A DNA stretch of 64,000 bases, taken from Saccharobesus litoralis (GTDB lineage Bacteria > Pseudomonadota > Gammaproteobacteria > Enterobacterales > Alteromonadaceae). The stretch spans positions 3,326,065 through 3,390,064 of the forward strand of contig NZ_CP026604.1 in NCBI RefSeq assembly GCF_003063625.1. Direction: 5' to 3'. The notes below the pieces were generated by a model. That model saw only the letters and a program-made list of their open reading frames with translations, searched no databases and was not told the DNA's origin. How positions within the stretch are numbered: position 1 is the first letter of the stretch; each line of letters starts with the position of its first letter. Shown here piece after piece: positions 63,326 to 64,000 of the stretch. Made by a program: the position numbers and the translations under genes.

Positions 63326-64000
63326 ATGACGACTGCAGAATTCGAACATTTTTCGTTTGTGATCCGTGAGGACAATATTGCCTTGGTAACACTGGATGTG
63401 CCGGGCGAAAGTATGAATGTACTTAATCATCAAACCATAGAAGAGCTAGAGAAATTGTTGGATGTACTGGCGACAACTAGCAATTTACGTGGTGTGATTG
63501 TGCAAAGTGGCAAGCCAGATTCATTTATCGCAGGAGCGGATGTTAAGATGCTGGATGCTTGTGTTAATGCGGCGGAAGCAACAGCATTAGCTGAGCGTGG
63601 TCAGGCGGTATTTGATCGGGTTGAAGGTTTTGCTGTGCCATTTGTTGTGGCCATTCATGGTGTGTGTTTAGGAGGTGGATTGGAGTTTGCATTAGCCTGC
63701 CATTATCGGGTAATAACGGACAATGACAAAACACAGTTAGGTTTGCCAGAAGTGAAAATTGGTTTACTGCCAGGCAGTGGCGGCACCCAGCGCTTACCGC
63801 GTTTGGTCGGCATTCAAACTGGGTTGGATATGATGTTAACCGGTAAGCAACTGCGAGCCAAACAAGCGTTGAAGACAGGCTTAGTGGATGACATGGTGCC
63901 GCAAAGCATTTTGCTTGATGTTGCGAGCAAGCTAATTACGCAAGGCAAGCCGACTAAAGCGCGAAAACGCAGTTTGCTGAATAAATTATTAGAAGATAAT
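63326..64000 (+). CDS. fadJ: Multifunctional fatty acid oxidation protein FadJ (5' part)
   Basis: 225 codons are visible; the window ends inside the gene. I choose ATG at 63326 because AGGGGA lies at the proper distance; an ATG six bases earlier is too close to it. The crotonase (enoyl-CoA hydratase) domain is present: [13 protein letters not shown] and [20 protein letters not shown] (oxyanion region), then [20 protein letters not shown]. The hydroxyacyl-CoA dehydrogenase part must lie beyond the edge. Confidence 0.95.
   Translation, partial: MTTAEFEHFSFVIREDNIALVTLDVPGESMNVLNHQTIEELEKLLDVLATTSNLRGVIVQSGKPDSFIAGADVKMLDACVNAAEATALAERGQAVFDRVEGFAVPFVVAIHGVCLGGGLEFALACHYRVITDNDKTQLGLPEVKIGLLPGSGGTQRLPRLVGIQTGLDMMLTGKQLRAKQALKTGLVDDMVPQSILLDVASKLITQGKPTKARKRSLLNKLLEDN

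Overview
The window is chromosomal DNA of a moderately AT-rich marine gammaproteobacterium, most likely of the order Alteromonadales. The core genes point that way: pspF-pspABC-ycjXF, trpS, bamE, priC, tyrR, mutH-rlmA, rsd-nudC-hemE, sthA, fabR with a delta-9 desaturase, trmA, yceH and fadIJ. So do the DUF3016, DUF3379, DUF5610-like and SapC-family proteins, the proteobacterial dedicated sortase system, and a MoxR/Bat operon. I see no rRNA, tRNA, CRISPR array, phage or transposase gene. The genus is not decidable by eye (Catenovulum-like is a guess).

Layout. 0-6.2 kb: the 5' part of sapA and pspF read leftwards. Divergently, across a sigma-54 promoter, lies the envelope-stress set pspA-pspB-pspC followed by ycjX-ycjF. 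6.2-20.5 kb: housekeeping genes, with small envelope proteins, a one-domain cation channel, a peroxiredoxin, BamE, PriC, TyrR, MutH-RlmA, a SapC-family protein, Rsd, NudC and HemE. 20.5-28.3 kb: a uracil-DNA glycosylase relative, SthA, the desaturase and FabR facing each other across a FabR operator, TrmA, and a DUF5610-like protein. 28.5-35.4 kb: ElaA-like acetyltransferase, an ECF sigma factor with its DUF3379 partner, lipoproteins, and small metabolic or hypothetical genes. 35.6-43.7 kb: unusual signal-transduction proteins (a soluble PilJ/MCP-like protein, a coiled-coil/Sel1 protein, a CheW split by a zinc-binding CZB domain, and a pseudo-receiver protein), plus an SLC13 transporter, a 41-residue membrane protein and YceH. 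45.1-53.3 kb: the dedicated sortase system (sortase, VIT/VWA target, OmpA-like PdsO, PdsR/PdsS two-component pair) followed by a periplasmic binding-protein-like gene. 54.2-61.7 kb: a tightly overlapping MoxR-DUF58-DUF4381-BatA-BatB/TPR-BatD operon. 62-64 kb: fadI and the start of fadJ behind a FadR-like site.

The most notable non-genic feature is a family of short intergenic elements with ends TATAGTC...GACTATA. There are eight complete or internally deleted copies, one truncated copy and two probable remnants between 3.5 and 53.5 kb. Lengths of 129, 176, 178 and 225 bp are explained exactly by the presence or absence of two internal cassettes of about 49 and 47 bp. Paired base changes inside their hairpins suggest that the structure is maintained. 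Some copies touch genes: one ends one base before the ElaA-like start codon and appears to supply its ribosome-binding site, one lies between the sthA stop codon and its terminator, and a remnant runs into the ycjX start codon. No transposase is in the window, so they look like non-autonomous MITEs. A perfect 141-bp tandem duplication lies beside one copy.

All family names rest on reading motifs and length by eye; no database search was run.
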